A DNA stretch of 52,494 bases from JAITVM01 sp031551135 (GCA_031551135.1 JAVBOA010000046.1:1-52494), one strand, 5' to 3'; counted from the stretch's first letter, positions 33,799 to 43,167 are shown. Notes: a model not told the origin generated them from the letters alone. Made by a program: numbers and translations.

Positions 33799-35364
33799 TT
33801 ATTCCGCCGGTTCGTCGGTTTCAACAGGGATATCGGTATAATTAATAACATCATCGCTAGGGCTTGGAACCGGAGTAACAATAGAATAATCTATCTGCAA
33901 TTTAAGCTCTAAAGGGAAGTCTTGCTTGTCCACTGTTATTGGCGAATCGATGGAAGTATAACCCGGTTTTTTTATGGTTATTGTATGATAACCATAAGTC
34001 ACGGATGTTTTTAAAGGCGAGATTCCGATATAAACATTATCGATAAAAATATCCGCGCCCTCCGGCTCAGTTTTAACAGAGAGAGTAGCAACCTGAACAG
34101 TCTCAACCAATTCGAAAGTTTCGGTTTGCTGTAAAGATTTAATTTCGATAGTGCGTTCCTCTGTTTTATATCCGCTTTTCTCAAGCTTCAAATGATAAAT
34201 GCCTAAAGGAAGGTCTATCGGACTGTTTAAAGGATATTCCTTGCTGTCGATTGTCAATTTTGCATCAACATTCGCCTTTACTAAAAGCTGTGCGTTTTTG
34301 CTGCTCGTTTTGCTTAAATCAATATATTTATTGTCACCTTCGGTAATTGTAATGGTTTCAATATAATCCTCGATATTATCGCCGGTAACTTTTATTTTGT
34401 GCGAGCCTTCGGAGACATTATAACTGTCTTTCGCCTCATTCAGATTAACAAAAATATCTTTATCGATTTCCAAAACACCGTTGACAATCTTGTCTTTATT
34501 GATAATCGTAATAGAACCATGACCTTGGAAAAGCTCGATAAATAAAACATTTCCCTGGTAACCTTTCATAGAAACCGTATCGGAAGGAGTAATTGAAGCC
34601 ACATCATACGGCTGACCTTTGTAAACACAGATTAATTGGCTGTCGTAGTGGTATACTTTATTTTCGGCCTTAATAGTGTTTTTGCCGGGCGTTACCGTTA
34701 TTCCGGTGACTTGTTTCTGGTCCCAAGTATCGGAATTTAAAACCATAGTAAAAATATCGCCGGTTTTTTCGTCATATCTAACATTAACAACATCGCCTTG
34801 AGAGATTTCGCCGATTCCCAAAGAATAAGAGAATTTATTTTTTATTTCGGACTTTGGCGTAAAATTAAGCTCAAATAATTTTGATGTTGATAGCTGATAG
34901 AGCTTTATTTTTGAAGCTGAAATTATTTCTGTAATCATTGCGCCGTCGATAAGCTGACCCTCGGTATTGGTTTCTGTGGTAGAAGGCACTGTGGTAGCCG
35001 CTGTTTCAATAGTCGAACTAGAGTCAGGGTTGCCATTTTCAACCGGATTCTTGCTAAAAACTCTGAAAATCATCATCAAAGTCAGTATGAAAACCACAAA
35101 GCCGATACAAACCGTCAATAAAAGAAAAACTCGATATTGCGACTTTTGTTCGGGAGATTTTTTTTCGCGTATATATTCGCGATCGGGATCCGAATAACTT
35201 TCGGGTTTTCGGGTTGCGGCCGGCTTTATATGTTTACTCTCATCCACTTCATCCATAAAAGAAATTTCTTCTTCATCTTCTTCAAAAATCCGCTTTTTCA
35301 GCGGTTTTTCGTATACTTCGTCATCTTCAAAGTCGAATTCGTTAAAATCGTCGTCACGTTTCAT
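33799..35364 (-). CDS. PEGA-domain membrane-anchored protein
   Basis: The 521-residue protein has an acidic, disordered cytoplasmic N-terminus (about residues 1-75), one transmembrane helix (VFLLLTVCIGFVVFILTLMM, about 79-98), a Thr/Ser-rich linker and an extracellular part. The C-terminal 200 residues contain tandem PEGA-type modules: LPLGIYHLKLEKSGYKTEE and EPEGADIFIDNVYIGISPL followed by YGYHTITIKKPGY. PEGA domains are thought to mediate surface or cell-wall interactions. It has a GGGGTG ribosome binding site and its own terminator, and is not part of a clear operon. Exact role unknown. Confidence 0.85.
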   Translation of the reverse strand: MKRDDDFNEFDFEDDEVYEKPLKKRIFEEDEEEISFMDEVDESKHIKPAATRKPESYSDPDREYIREKKSPEQKSQYRVFLLLTVCIGFVVFILTLMMIFRVFSKNPVENGNPDSSSTIETAATTVPSTTETNTEGQLIDGAMITEIISASKIKLYQLSTSKLFELNFTPKSEIKNKFSYSLGIGEISQGDVVNVRYDEKTGDIFTMVLNSDTWDQKQVTGITVTPGKNTIKAENKVYHYDSQLICVYKGQPYDVASITPSDTVSMKGYQGNVLFIELFQGHGSITIINKDKIVNGVLEIDKDIFVNLNEAKDSYNVSEGSHKIKVTGDNIEDYIETITITEGDNKYIDLSKTSSKNAQLLVKANVDAKLTIDSKEYPLNSPIDLPLGIYHLKLEKSGYKTEERTIEIKSLQQTETFELVETVQVATLSVKTEPEGADIFIDNVYIGISPLKTSVTYGYHTITIKKPGYTSIDSPITVDKQDFPLELKLQIDYSIVTPVPSPSDDVINYTDIPVETDEPAE

Positions 35365-35594
35365 ATTTCACCCCATTATTGATATAGCAATTTCACAAAA
35401 CATTGATTTCGATGCAGTTTCATACTTGATTTTATAAGCTCAATATTAATATATCATAAAATTATATTAAAATAAATTACATATGTTGACCCAAGATTTT
35501 TCCGCCGGTAAATTTTACTTTCAAATATGGAAAAACAAAGGAAATATTATGATTTTAATACTAATTTAAATTTAAGTCAAATTTGAAAATACCT
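35365..35594. other. Intergenic stretch between the PEGA and CotS-like genes
   Basis: About 230 AT-rich bases with no gene or hairpin that I can support; it should hold the PEGA gene promoter. Confidence 0.4.
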
Positions 35595-36575
35595 CTACAA
35601 TATTAATTTATTAATATAATCCGAATAAATCTCGGATTCGTTTTTTATATATTCCATTTTTTTAATCATTGAAACAGGAGCCCAAGAACGTTTTTTAGAA
35701 TAATATTTATCGCATAATTTCAAATATCTGGATGGAAAATCCATTAACGGAAAAATCAATTTTAAATCTTGCGGCCGGAAATCATCATTGTTTTTTTGAT
35801 ATAAATTCAAAATTTCGTTAATAGAGAGACGATTCTTCGGCATTTTTTTAATATATCTGTCGATTATAAAAATCAAATCAAAAACATGCGGAGCAATTTT
35901 GGCTTCGGAAAAGTTCTTGAAATATATATCGACATTATCCAGACAAATATTTTCCTCTTTCAAAAAAAAGTGACAAACATCATTATTTTCGGCAGACCCC
36001 CTAATAAGCTTGTTTATATCGATTTCATTAAGGGATTTTATAGTATTGTGAATTTTGTTTTTATAAAAAGAATAATTTTTTATATAATAAATATCGAAAT
36101 CCGAAAGACTTGACTGGCGGTTAATTTTCTTTTTTATTAAATCAAAGCTTTTGGATTTGCGTTCGAGGTCGGAAATATAATCGGCTGTATAATATTTTTT
36201 TGGAGACTTAAAATCAATATTGCACATCGATTTATGTAAAATCGCCATATTTTTAATTATTCTCCGGAACTGCTCGTTATCAGAAAAATCAGCCTGTGGA
36301 AAATCTTTGTACTCGCACAAAACATAAATCCCGTCGGAGGTTGTGAAATATGGTTTATTCATAGAGCTTATTAAAAAATTATCTAAATAAAAAACGCTTT
36401 TTTCTCTGATATGTTCCTTTATTTCGTGAAAAAATTCCAGCTCTTCCTTTGTATTATAAGACTTATATAATTTAAAAATACCGCAGTTTGTATTTAATAT
36501 ATAGTAAGACTTTTTTTTATAAAAAGACTTTAGTCTTAGTTTGAAATTTTTCGCAAGAAAATTTATATCCTCCAA
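35595..36575 (-). CDS. CotS-family spore coat protein (kinase-like fold)
   Basis: The 326-residue protein resembles the CotS/CotI/YutH group, which has the aminoglycoside phosphotransferase fold and coats the spore. Family-like segments are the early Lys-containing strand (CGIFKLYKSYNTKEELEFFH), the MAILHKSM helix, LIFIIDRYIKK, and the C-terminal KRSWAPVSMIKKM. The catalytic loop HGD...N of true kinases is not seen (here IRGSAENNDVCHF), so it is probably not an active kinase. It starts with TTG after GGAGGTG. With gpr it supports a spore-forming host. Confidence 0.75.
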   Translation of the reverse strand: MEDINFLAKNFKLRLKSFYKKKSYYILNTNCGIFKLYKSYNTKEELEFFHEIKEHIREKSVFYLDNFLISSMNKPYFTTSDGIYVLCEYKDFPQADFSDNEQFRRIIKNMAILHKSMCNIDFKSPKKYYTADYISDLERKSKSFDLIKKKINRQSSLSDFDIYYIKNYSFYKNKIHNTIKSLNEIDINKLIRGSAENNDVCHFFLKEENICLDNVDIYFKNFSEAKIAPHVFDLIFIIDRYIKKMPKNRLSINEILNLYQKNNDDFRPQDLKLIFPLMDFPSRYLKLCDKYYSKKRSWAPVSMIKKMEYIKNESEIYSDYINKLIL

Positions 36576-36691
36576 AATTTACACCTCCGCTTTTATGCTT
36601 ATATTGATTTAAAAAATTTAACTTCGTAGAACTCACGTTATCTTATAGATTATGCTTTTTTTTTCATATTTATGAACATCGTAAAGCCTAT

Positions 36692-36732
36692 AAAAAAATC
36701 CCTCTAACGGATTCATGATTAGAAGGATTTTG
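36692..36732 (-). terminator. Terminator after cca
   Basis: On the minus strand AAATCCTTCTAA pairs with TTAGAGGGATTT, followed by a T run (seven T). Confidence 0.8.
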
Positions 36733-36737
36733 ATTTT

Positions 36738-36780
36738 ATACTATTGCCATTATAAAGGATAGAAAAAATGAAAATAGTAT
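36738..36780. repeat. Short 43-bp derivative of repeat family 1
   Basis: ATACTATTGCCATT and AATGAAAATAGTAT enclose ATAAAGGATAGAAAA. Layout is the same as the short copies at 24677 and 48507. Its right end touches the cca stop codon, which reads AAT TAA TACTATTTTC on the minus strand. Confidence 0.8.
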
Positions 36781-38000
36781 TAATTTCGTTTTATATAATG
36801 TGCGGCAAGTCGCATGAGAATTTGTTTTTTATTGAAAATTGGATATTTTATTACCATCATCATCAAATAATTGAGTGCGTCTCCGATAAGTTCACCTTTT
36901 GCCATAGCGCTGAGGTCTTGTCCGTTTATATCGAGAGCTTTCAAAGATAGTACATAATTTTTATTTTTGGTTTTTTTATAAATTCGCTCAAGCTTATTTA
37001 TATAAACATTGAAAACTCTGATATTTTCTGCGTTTGCAATGGATTTATGCATTTCCAAAAGTTTTTCAAAATTTTCGTAACCGATTTTATAAATTTCTTT
37101 TCTTACAGAATAAAAATTTGCGTCAACATAAACGGAAAATGATTTCAAAATAATTTTAAGCTGTTTTATGGTTTTATTATCAAAGCGCAGGAATTTCAAA
37201 ATATTTTCAATTTCATCAATATCGTATTTATAAAAAAATACCGCAAGCCGGACTATTATGTCTTTTTTTGCAAAAGGTATATATTTTATAATATTTGCTG
37301 AATTTTTTTGGATATAGATATTCAAATTTTCATCAATATATTCCGCTAAATTGAGGGCGGCGAACAGTTCAAAATTTTCAAAATAATCAGAAAGAAGCAT
37401 TTTTACAAATTCGTCCCGAATGCGCTCGATACTCAAATATTGTATTAAGTCGGAATTATTTTTTATAGCGTCGATAGTAGCCGACTCGATTTCAAATCCT
37501 AATTGTGAAGAAAAACGAATTGCCCGAATCATTCGAAGAGCGTCCTCGTTAAAACGCTGGTTCGGGTCGCCGACGGCGCGGATAAGTTTGCGCTCAATGT
37601 CCTCACGTCCGCTAAAATAGTCAATAAAGCCCGAATTCGGGTGATAAGCAATTGCGTTCATCGTAAAATCGCGGCGCGCTAAATCCTCTTTAAGAGAATT
37701 TGTATAAATAACATTTTCCGGTCTGCGGTTGTCTTTGTATTCGCCGTCGATACGATAAGTCGTGACTTCGTAATTTTTTTTGTTTAAAACTACGGTAACC
37801 GTTCCGTGCTGAATACCCGTATCGATAGTTTTCCCGAAAATTGATTTTATTTCCTGAGGTTTCGCAGAGGTTGTTATATCAAAATCTTTCGGTGTTTTTT
37901 TCAAAATAATATCGCGAACACAGCCGCCTACCATAAATGCTTCAAAATTATTTTCGTTTAGTTTTTCGATAATAAAATTTACTTCTTTATCAATTTTCAT
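36780..38000 (-). CDS. cca: CCA tRNA nucleotidyltransferase / poly(A) polymerase family
   Basis: The 406-residue class II nucleotidyltransferase adds or repairs the 3' CCA of tRNAs. It has FMVGGCVRDIILKKTPKDFD with the catalytic aspartates of the D-x-D type (DFD), RRDFTMNAIAY, the AVGDPNQRFNEDALRMIRAIRF motif shared by the family (positions about 130-155) and helical body and tail domains. Its stop codon lies at the edge of a short repeat element, which may have moved the natural end of the gene. The last residues KRN are not conserved in a way I can judge. The upstream GNAT gene is 71 bases away in the same direction. Confidence 0.93.
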   Translation of the reverse strand: MKIDKEVNFIIEKLNENNFEAFMVGGCVRDIILKKTPKDFDITTSAKPQEIKSIFGKTIDTGIQHGTVTVVLNKKNYEVTTYRIDGEYKDNRRPENVIYTNSLKEDLARRDFTMNAIAYHPNSGFIDYFSGREDIERKLIRAVGDPNQRFNEDALRMIRAIRFSSQLGFEIESATIDAIKNNSDLIQYLSIERIRDEFVKMLLSDYFENFELFAALNLAEYIDENLNIYIQKNSANIIKYIPFAKKDIIVRLAVFFYKYDIDEIENILKFLRFDNKTIKQLKIILKSFSVYVDANFYSVRKEIYKIGYENFEKLLEMHKSIANAENIRVFNVYINKLERIYKKTKNKNYVLSLKALDINGQDLSAMAKGELIGDALNYLMMMVIKYPIFNKKQILMRLAAHYIKRN

Positions 38001-38071
38001 AAAACTTCACCAACTTAGTATATTGTTTAGCTTCAGTGCTGATTTGAACGCATAAAAAATCAAAATATAAA

Positions 38072-38584
38072 TCAAATATTTTTTTCAAAGCATTTGAACA
38101 GACCTTCAAATCCCAATTCCAAGTCAACCATTCCAACAAAATTATAAAACATTTTAGTGTACAAACTGATAGCAGGTTCATTTTTATAATATGTATCCAG
38201 ACGGATAGTTTTACAATTATTTGTAAGCGCATAGGCTTCGGAGCTTTGCAAAATCGCTTCGCCGACTCCTTTTCGCAGGCTTTTTGGAGAAACAACCAAA
38301 GTATGAATAACTAAAATTTCATTTCCTTTAAATCTATTATCAAAATTGACATTTGCATATTGCGGCGGTTCGCTGCTGTTCAAGACGACTGTTCCTAGGA
38401 TTTCGCCGCCGTTTTCAAAAACAAAAAGCTCATTTTTTTCAAAAGCGGCTTCGGCATCTTCACGTATAGGGTAAACACCTTTTTTCCAATGTGTGTAATT
38501 TATGTTTGATTCCAAATAATCGTTTATATCATCATAAATTTGTACTATATCATTAATCTCGTTTTTATTAGCTTTTCTAAACAT
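38072..38584 (-). CDS. GNAT-family N-acetyltransferase
   Basis: The 170-residue protein has the GNAT fold: an N-terminal MFRKANKNEINDIVQIY strand-helix, a central strand EILVIHTLVVSPKSLRKGVG that includes the acetyl-CoA loop (RKGVGEAIL), and the LDTYYKNEPAISLYTKMF motif near the end. The group it acetylates cannot be told from sequence. CAGGAGTGG precedes the ATG. Confidence 0.88.
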   Translation of the reverse strand: MFRKANKNEINDIVQIYDDINDYLESNINYTHWKKGVYPIREDAEAAFEKNELFVFENGGEILGTVVLNSSEPPQYANVNFDNRFKGNEILVIHTLVVSPKSLRKGVGEAILQSSEAYALTNNCKTIRLDTYYKNEPAISLYTKMFYNFVGMVDLELGFEGLFKCFEKNI

Positions 38585-38820
38585 ACTCCACTCCTGAGGT
38601 AAATTTTATTCCATATAAAGATATAAATATTATAGCAATAATAGCTTGCTAATTGCAAACAGGTTTTGTTTTTCGGTTTTTTGTAATTGTGTAGAAAAAT
38701 TATCATTGTTTTGTTATCATATATATAAATGCTGCTTGAATCTGCAAAAAGTTAAATATAAATTTTGCTTGACGCTTTTCAAGTTGTTTTACAACCAATA
38801 AAACATAGGAGGGATTTTTT

Positions 38821-40260
38821 ATGAGTAAAAAATTCGAAAATGAAGAGTTTAAGAAAAGCATGAAATTAAGACTGGATTTTAATAATATGCTGAAGGATTT
38901 TGTAGGGGAGCATGGTCTGACAGAAGAGGATATTAAAAATATTGACTCAAAAATCGCAAAAGCTAAAGAGGCAATGATTTCTAAAAGAGCAAGCGGCGGA
39001 ATGGATTTTCGTGATTTGCCGTACAATCAAGCGGAAGTTGTAAAAGACATTTTGGATTATGTAAATCATGTAAAAGATAAATTTGAGGCTTTTGTGGTTT
39101 TGGGAATCGGCGGTTCGGCGCTTGGCCCGATGGCGGTACAGCAAGCAATAAATTCTCCGTTTTACAATGAATTACCAATCGAAAAAAGAAACGGCTTTCC
39201 GAAATTTTATGTAGCCGATAATGTTGACCCCGAGAAATTGTTTTATTTATTCGAAAATGTTGACCCGACAAAATGCTTGTTTAATGTGATTTCAAAATCC
39301 GGAAGTACTTCCGAGACAATGTCTCAGTTTATGATAATTAAAGAGCTTTTGGAAGAAAAATTGGGCAAAGAAAAGGCCAAAAACCATATTGTATGCACAA
39401 CCGATAAAGTAAACGGAAATCTCATAAAAATCGCAAAAGAAGAAGATTATAAAATCTTTATTCTGCCATCCGGAGTTGGCGGACGCTTTTCGGAGCTTAC
39501 GCCTGTCGGACTTTTGCCGGCGGCTTTGTGCGGCGTGGATATCGAAGCTATGCTTGCGGGTGCGGCTTATATGGACGAATTATCCAAAGAAGAAGATCAT
39601 TTCAAAAACCCTAGCTTTATGTTCGCAATATTAAATTATTTGAGCTTAGAGCGCGGCAAAAATATGGTTGTTTTAATGCCTTATGCGGATTCTTTGAAAT
39701 ATATTTCCGATTGGTTCGCACAATTATGGGCAGAATCTTTGGGCAAAAAATTCGACCTCGACGGAAATATCGTAAATGTGGGCCCGACTCCGATAAAAGC
39801 TTTGGGTGTTACCGACCAACATTCACAAGTACAGCTTTATACAGAAGGTCCTTTTGATAAAATTACGGTTTTGATGGGCGTTGACCGGTTTAAAACCGAA
39901 CTCAAGATTCCGAAAATTTATCAGGATATTCCGAGCTTAGGATTTTTAGGCGGAATTACACAAAACGAATTATTGAAAGTTGAGCAAATGGCAACGGAAT
40001 ACGCTTTGCTGAAATCCGGAAAACCAAGTATGACAATAACTGTTCCCGAAGTAAACGAATTTACATTGGGTCAAATTCTTTATCTTTTTGAAGTCGCGAC
40101 GGCTTTTGCGGGCGAACTCATGAATATAAATGCTTTCGACCAGCCGGGCGTGGAAGAGGGCAAAAACGCAACATATGCAATGTTCGGCAGACCGGGATAC
40201 GAAGAAAAGAAAAAAGAATTGGATTCGAGACCGGAAAAATCGGATAAATACATCATATAA
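38821..40260 (+). CDS. pgi: Glucose-6-phosphate isomerase
   Basis: The 479-residue enzyme interconverts glucose 6-phosphate and fructose 6-phosphate in glycolysis. It carries the VLGIGGSALGP phosphate loop, NVISKSGSTSETM, the signature GVGGRFSELTPVGLLPAALCG and QLWAESLGK. Length is that of the shorter bacterial and archaeal type rather than the 550-residue proteobacterial type. An AGGAGGG ribosome binding site precedes the ATG. The roughly 235-base upstream region is gene-free. It stands alone and is followed by a shared terminator. Confidence 0.95.
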   Translation: MSKKFENEEFKKSMKLRLDFNNMLKDFVGEHGLTEEDIKNIDSKIAKAKEAMISKRASGGMDFRDLPYNQAEVVKDILDYVNHVKDKFEAFVVLGIGGSALGPMAVQQAINSPFYNELPIEKRNGFPKFYVADNVDPEKLFYLFENVDPTKCLFNVISKSGSTSETMSQFMIIKELLEEKLGKEKAKNHIVCTTDKVNGNLIKIAKEEDYKIFILPSGVGGRFSELTPVGLLPAALCGVDIEAMLAGAAYMDELSKEEDHFKNPSFMFAILNYLSLERGKNMVVLMPYADSLKYISDWFAQLWAESLGKKFDLDGNIVNVGPTPIKALGVTDQHSQVQLYTEGPFDKITVLMGVDRFKTELKIPKIYQDIPSLGFLGGITQNELLKVEQMATEYALLKSGKPSMTITVPEVNEFTLGQILYLFEVATAFAGELMNINAFDQPGVEEGKNATYAMFGRPGYEEKKKELDSRPEKSDKYII

Positions 40261-40318
40261 CATATTTTATAGCGTTTTTCTATAAAATGTATGAGTATGT
40301 TTAAAATTTGAAATTTAT

Positions 40319-40347
40319 AAAAAAACGGCGCAATCGCGCCGTTTTTT
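40319..40347. terminator. Bidirectional terminator between pgi and the DUF2812 gene
   Basis: AAAAAACGGCGC and GCGCCGTTTTTT pair around AATC, with A and T runs on either side. Confidence 0.9.
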
Positions 40348-40360
40348 GTCAAAAATTTTG

Positions 40361-41560
40361 TTAATGGTTTGCGAGAAAATCCTCCACAGCCTTTATTGCA
40401 TAATCGTTTTCTCTTTCTCCATTATACCGCAAATAAACAACGATATTTCCTTTGGAAGCGAAAATATGGCGCATTGTGCCTTCGGAACGCAAAAATAATT
40501 TATCAAAATTTTCACGGTCTTTTATTTCGATCAGCGGCATGTATTCGTAAAAATCATTTCTATTAATCAAATCTTTAATTGTCTGGTCGGCTAAAAACTC
40601 AAATCTAAGTTTATAGATTTTGCAGGTAATCGACGGCGAATATTCTCCGCTTCCGTCTTTCCATGTTCTGCCCGGTATAATGCCTTCTTCCCGTATTTCA
40701 AGCATAACCGGCGCAAGCAGAAACCATGCGCTGTCAACATTGTTTGCGAAATCTCTGCCCTCGTGCAGGAATTCATGGCGAATCAGCGAATCATCTTTTT
40801 CGATGTCAGAAAGGCGGATATGCATTTGATTCGTATTTGTAAGTGGCAAAGGCTCAGTTTTTTGGCCGACGATTGATGCGATTGGCGTAATTAGCATAAT
40901 TGCTGTTAAAACAGCGAATATGGACATTAATATTGTATAAAAACGCCTGTAAGGTCTCCAATCTGCTTTATGGTTAATTTCTCTGCCCTCTTTCAGAGTT
41001 TTAATCAGAGCATTTACAGAAAATAACGCTTGAATATGCGCAAACATGATGTGTAAATATAAAAGAATTAAAATCGGCATATTCGCAAAACTTCCCTCGA
41101 TAAAATGGAGAAAAGGGGTACGGCTGGAAAAAACAACGAAAAAGAAAAGTAAGATTGATATTACGTATAGCGGAACAATGATAATTGTGCTTTTTAAAAT
41201 CATGTTTTTTAGATGAACAAGCGTATACCCCTGCTCTGCCGGGTCGGTATGAATTTCGGGAGCATTTAAGGATTCCAACGAGCGGAATATTTGAATTCCT
41301 TTAAATTCACAAACAAATTCCCAACCGCTTTCCTCATAAAGCTTTCTATATTCATCCGAAGAACTCGATTTGTGATATGAAAAGTCAATCCGATAGCGGT
41401 AGTTTATATTTTCGCCTCGTTCGAATTTCGCGAACAATAAAGTCAGTTTTTTCAGATGAAGTCCCGAAGCCGACATTTCTGTAAAATAATTTTCGTTTTC
41501 CCCAATATGCCAAGTATCAAGAAATCTTAATTTACGAACTAATTTTTCCAAATCATTCAC
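40361..41560 (-). CDS. DUF2812 membrane protein
   Basis: The 399-residue protein has the DUF2812 pattern at its start: KLRFLDTWHIGENENYFTEM, then a hydrophilic domain with YRIDFS and YEESGWEFVCEFKGIQIFR. Three to four hydrophobic segments follow (about residues 125-240). These proteins are typically encoded next to a PadR regulator, as here, where the two genes overlap by eight bases, and the pair acts as a small regulated module of unknown stimulus. The C-terminal 150 residues are probably outside or peripheral. Function unknown. Confidence 0.85.
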   Translation of the reverse strand: MNDLEKLVRKLRFLDTWHIGENENYFTEMSASGLHLKKLTLLFAKFERGENINYRYRIDFSYHKSSSSDEYRKLYEESGWEFVCEFKGIQIFRSLESLNAPEIHTDPAEQGYTLVHLKNMILKSTIIIVPLYVISILLFFFVVFSSRTPFLHFIEGSFANMPILILLYLHIMFAHIQALFSVNALIKTLKEGREINHKADWRPYRRFYTILMSIFAVLTAIMLITPIASIVGQKTEPLPLTNTNQMHIRLSDIEKDDSLIRHEFLHEGRDFANNVDSAWFLLAPVMLEIREEGIIPGRTWKDGSGEYSPSITCKIYKLRFEFLADQTIKDLINRNDFYEYMPLIEIKDRENFDKLFLRSEGTMRHIFASKGNIVVYLRYNGERENDYAIKAVEDFLANH

Positions 41561-41864
41561 TTCCTTTTAAAGAAAAACCATCATGCACCATTGCCTGCAA
41601 ACGCTGATATTCATAGAGCAAAGCTTCTTTGCCTTCCGTTGTGATACGGTAAACTTTCCTGCGGCCGTTGCCTTCGCTTATTTGAAGAAGCCCGTCGTTT
41701 TGCATACGTGTCAAAACTCCGTATAATGTGCCGGGGCCCATCTTCAATCTCCCGTGTGAAACTTCTTCAATTTCGCTCATCAGCCTGTAGCCGTGAGAAG
41801 GGTTTATCAGCGCTAAAAGCACATAATACATGGCTTCGGTCATTGGTCCTTTTGTATACGCCAC
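41553..41864 (-). CDS. PadR-family transcriptional repressor
   Basis: The 103-residue protein has the PadR winged helix: MTEAMYYVLLALINPSHGY, LKMGPGTLYGVLTRMQNDG and the wing ISEGNGRRKVYRITTEGK, then a short dimerisation helix. PadR proteins repress their own operon until a stress signal binds. Its operon includes the DUF2812 membrane protein. A 32-base near-perfect palindrome 18 bases upstream is the obvious operator. TTGGAGGTGA precedes the ATG. Confidence 0.92.
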   Translation of the reverse strand: MAYTKGPMTEAMYYVLLALINPSHGYRLMSEIEEVSHGRLKMGPGTLYGVLTRMQNDGLLQISEGNGRRKVYRITTEGKEALLYEYQRLQAMVHDGFSLKGSE

Positions 41865-41882
41865 AAAATCACCTCCAATGAT

Positions 41883-41914
41883 ATTATGCTATGCGATATA
41901 TCGTATAACATAAT
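41883..41914. promoter_or_regulatory. Palindromic operator of the PadR operon
   Basis: ATTATGCTATGCGATA meets TATCGTATAACATAAT with no spacer; 14 of 16 positions are symmetric. PadR operators are typically long dyads with ATGT/ACAT-like ends, so this fits autorepression. Confidence 0.8.
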
Positions 41915-41961
41915 AATAGCACAAAAATTTTTTGAAATCAATTGCGTTAAAATTACAAATA

Positions 41962-42189
41962 ATACTATTTTCATTTTGATAAGTATATGTTTGCTGATAA
42001 ACATTCCATCTTTTTAATTGTTTATCAGCAAACATTTTCCGCTGTTTATAGGCAAGCATTAATGATTTTGTATTGTAAATCATTAATGCGACCTATTATA
42101 GAAAAAAATTTTTCACAGCGGAGCGTTTCGCGCATGTTTCTAGCGCGAAATGAAATATTTTTTTCTATCCTTTATAATGAAAATAGTAT
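41962..42189 (-). repeat. Palindromic MITE-like repeat, family 1, copy 9, interrupted
   Basis: A full copy in reverse orientation with both ends (TACTATTTTCATTTTGATAAG and TGAAAATAGTA), split 24 bases from its left end by a 113-bp insertion at 41986-42098. It occupies most of the space between the PadR operator and the deoD promoter. Confidence 0.9.
41986..42098. mobile_element. Small insertion with two perfect hairpins, nested in repeat copy 9
   Basis: The inserted DNA has a perfect 16-base stem (TGTTTGCTGATAAACA facing its complement, 41988-42003 and 42019-42034) and a perfect 13-base stem (GCATTAATGATTT facing its complement, 42056-42068 and 42077-42089). A TA dinucleotide lies on each side (41984-41985, 42099-42100), consistent with duplication of a TA target. 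It has no coding capacity. Confidence 0.65.
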
Positions 42190-42228
42190 AAAAAAGAGAG
42201 TCTGATATTTCATTTCAACAAAAAATTA

Positions 42229-42257
42229 TTGACATAAATTTTTCGATTTGATATTAT
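42229..42257 (+). promoter_or_regulatory. Sigma-A promoter of the deoD/nucleoside uptake locus
   Basis: TTGACA and TATTAT are separated by exactly 17 bases, about 108 bases before the deoD start. This is the best promoter match in the window. Confidence 0.85.
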
Positions 42258-42267
42258 TTTATCAAGC

Positions 42268-42289
42268 AGTTTAAACCTTTTAATAAACT
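42268..42289. promoter_or_regulatory. Possible LacI-type operator just after the deoD promoter
   Basis: AGTTTA and TAAACT face each other across 10 bases, right after the -10 box. A LacI-family gene lies in the same locus. The arms are short, so this is a weak candidate. Confidence 0.3.
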
Positions 42290-42364
42290 TTATTTTACTG
42301 TACCTGCAATATATTTAAACATTATTTCATGACTTACTATGACGAGAAACGGAGATGTTATATT

Positions 42365-43075
42365 ATGGCTACCCCGCATATTAAAGCTGAACCGGGCGAT
42401 ATCGCTAAAACGGTGCTGATGCCCGGAGATCCTCTGAGGGCGAAATATGTAGCAGAAAATTACCTCGAAAACGCAGTACTTTTCAATGAGGTTAGAGGAA
42501 TGTTGGGCTATACAGGTTTTTATAAAGGAAACAAAGTTTCAGTAATGGGAAGCGGAATGGGCATTCCATCCATAGCGATTTATTCTTACGAGCTATACAA
42601 TTTTTTCAATGTAGAAAATATAATACGGATCGGAACTTGCGGAACCTCCAACAAAAAAATCCATATCGGTGATATTGTAATGGCTATGGGTTCTTCAACC
42701 AATTCAAATTTTGCTTCGCAATTTGAGCTGAATGGTATAATTTCTGCGATTTGTGATTTTGGGCTTTTGGAAAATGCAGTGGCTTGCGCCCGTGAAAAAA
42801 ACGTAAAATTTTATGTTGGAAATGTTCGAAGCGGCGATTCTTTTTATTCACCGAATTCACGCTCGGAAGATTGGGTAAGAATGGGTATTTTGGCAGGTGA
42901 AATGGAATCTTACGGCTTGTATTTAAATGCGGCGTACGCCGGCAAAAAAGCGCTTGGTATGTTTACCGTATCTGATGAAAATTACGAAGGCGGCAGGCGC
43001 TCAACCCCGGAAGAACGCGAAACCGGTTTTACGGATATGATGGAAATAGCTTTGGAAACGACTTTGCGTGTCTAA
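42365..43075 (+). CDS. deoD: Purine nucleoside phosphorylase DeoD type
   Basis: The 236-residue enzyme splits purine nucleosides with phosphate into base and (deoxy)ribose 1-phosphate. It begins MATPHIKAEPGDIAKTVLMP and has the family's MPGDPLRAKYVAENYLE, IRIGTCGT, VRSGDSFY, and GEMESYGLY (purine and ribose binding). I use the ATG at 42365 because of this N-terminus and GGAG ten bases upstream; an in-frame ATG at 42329 is unsupported. It opens a nucleoside salvage and uptake locus behind a strong promoter. Confidence 0.95.
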   Translation: MATPHIKAEPGDIAKTVLMPGDPLRAKYVAENYLENAVLFNEVRGMLGYTGFYKGNKVSVMGSGMGIPSIAIYSYELYNFFNVENIIRIGTCGTSNKKIHIGDIVMAMGSSTNSNFASQFELNGIISAICDFGLLENAVACAREKNVKFYVGNVRSGDSFYSPNSRSEDWVRMGILAGEMESYGLYLNAAYAGKKALGMFTVSDENYEGGRRSTPEERETGFTDMMEIALETTLRV

Positions 43076-43167
43076 TAAATATAGCAATTTAACAAAAATA
43101 AAAGAGCAATAAAAATACGAATAGATTTGAATTTACTGAGAAAAAGTTTAACGAAAGGGGGAGCTTT

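Noticed and set aside
41987..42205. Frame across repeat copy 9 and its nested insertion
   Set aside because: It consists only of repeat and hairpin DNA and lacks a ribosome binding site.
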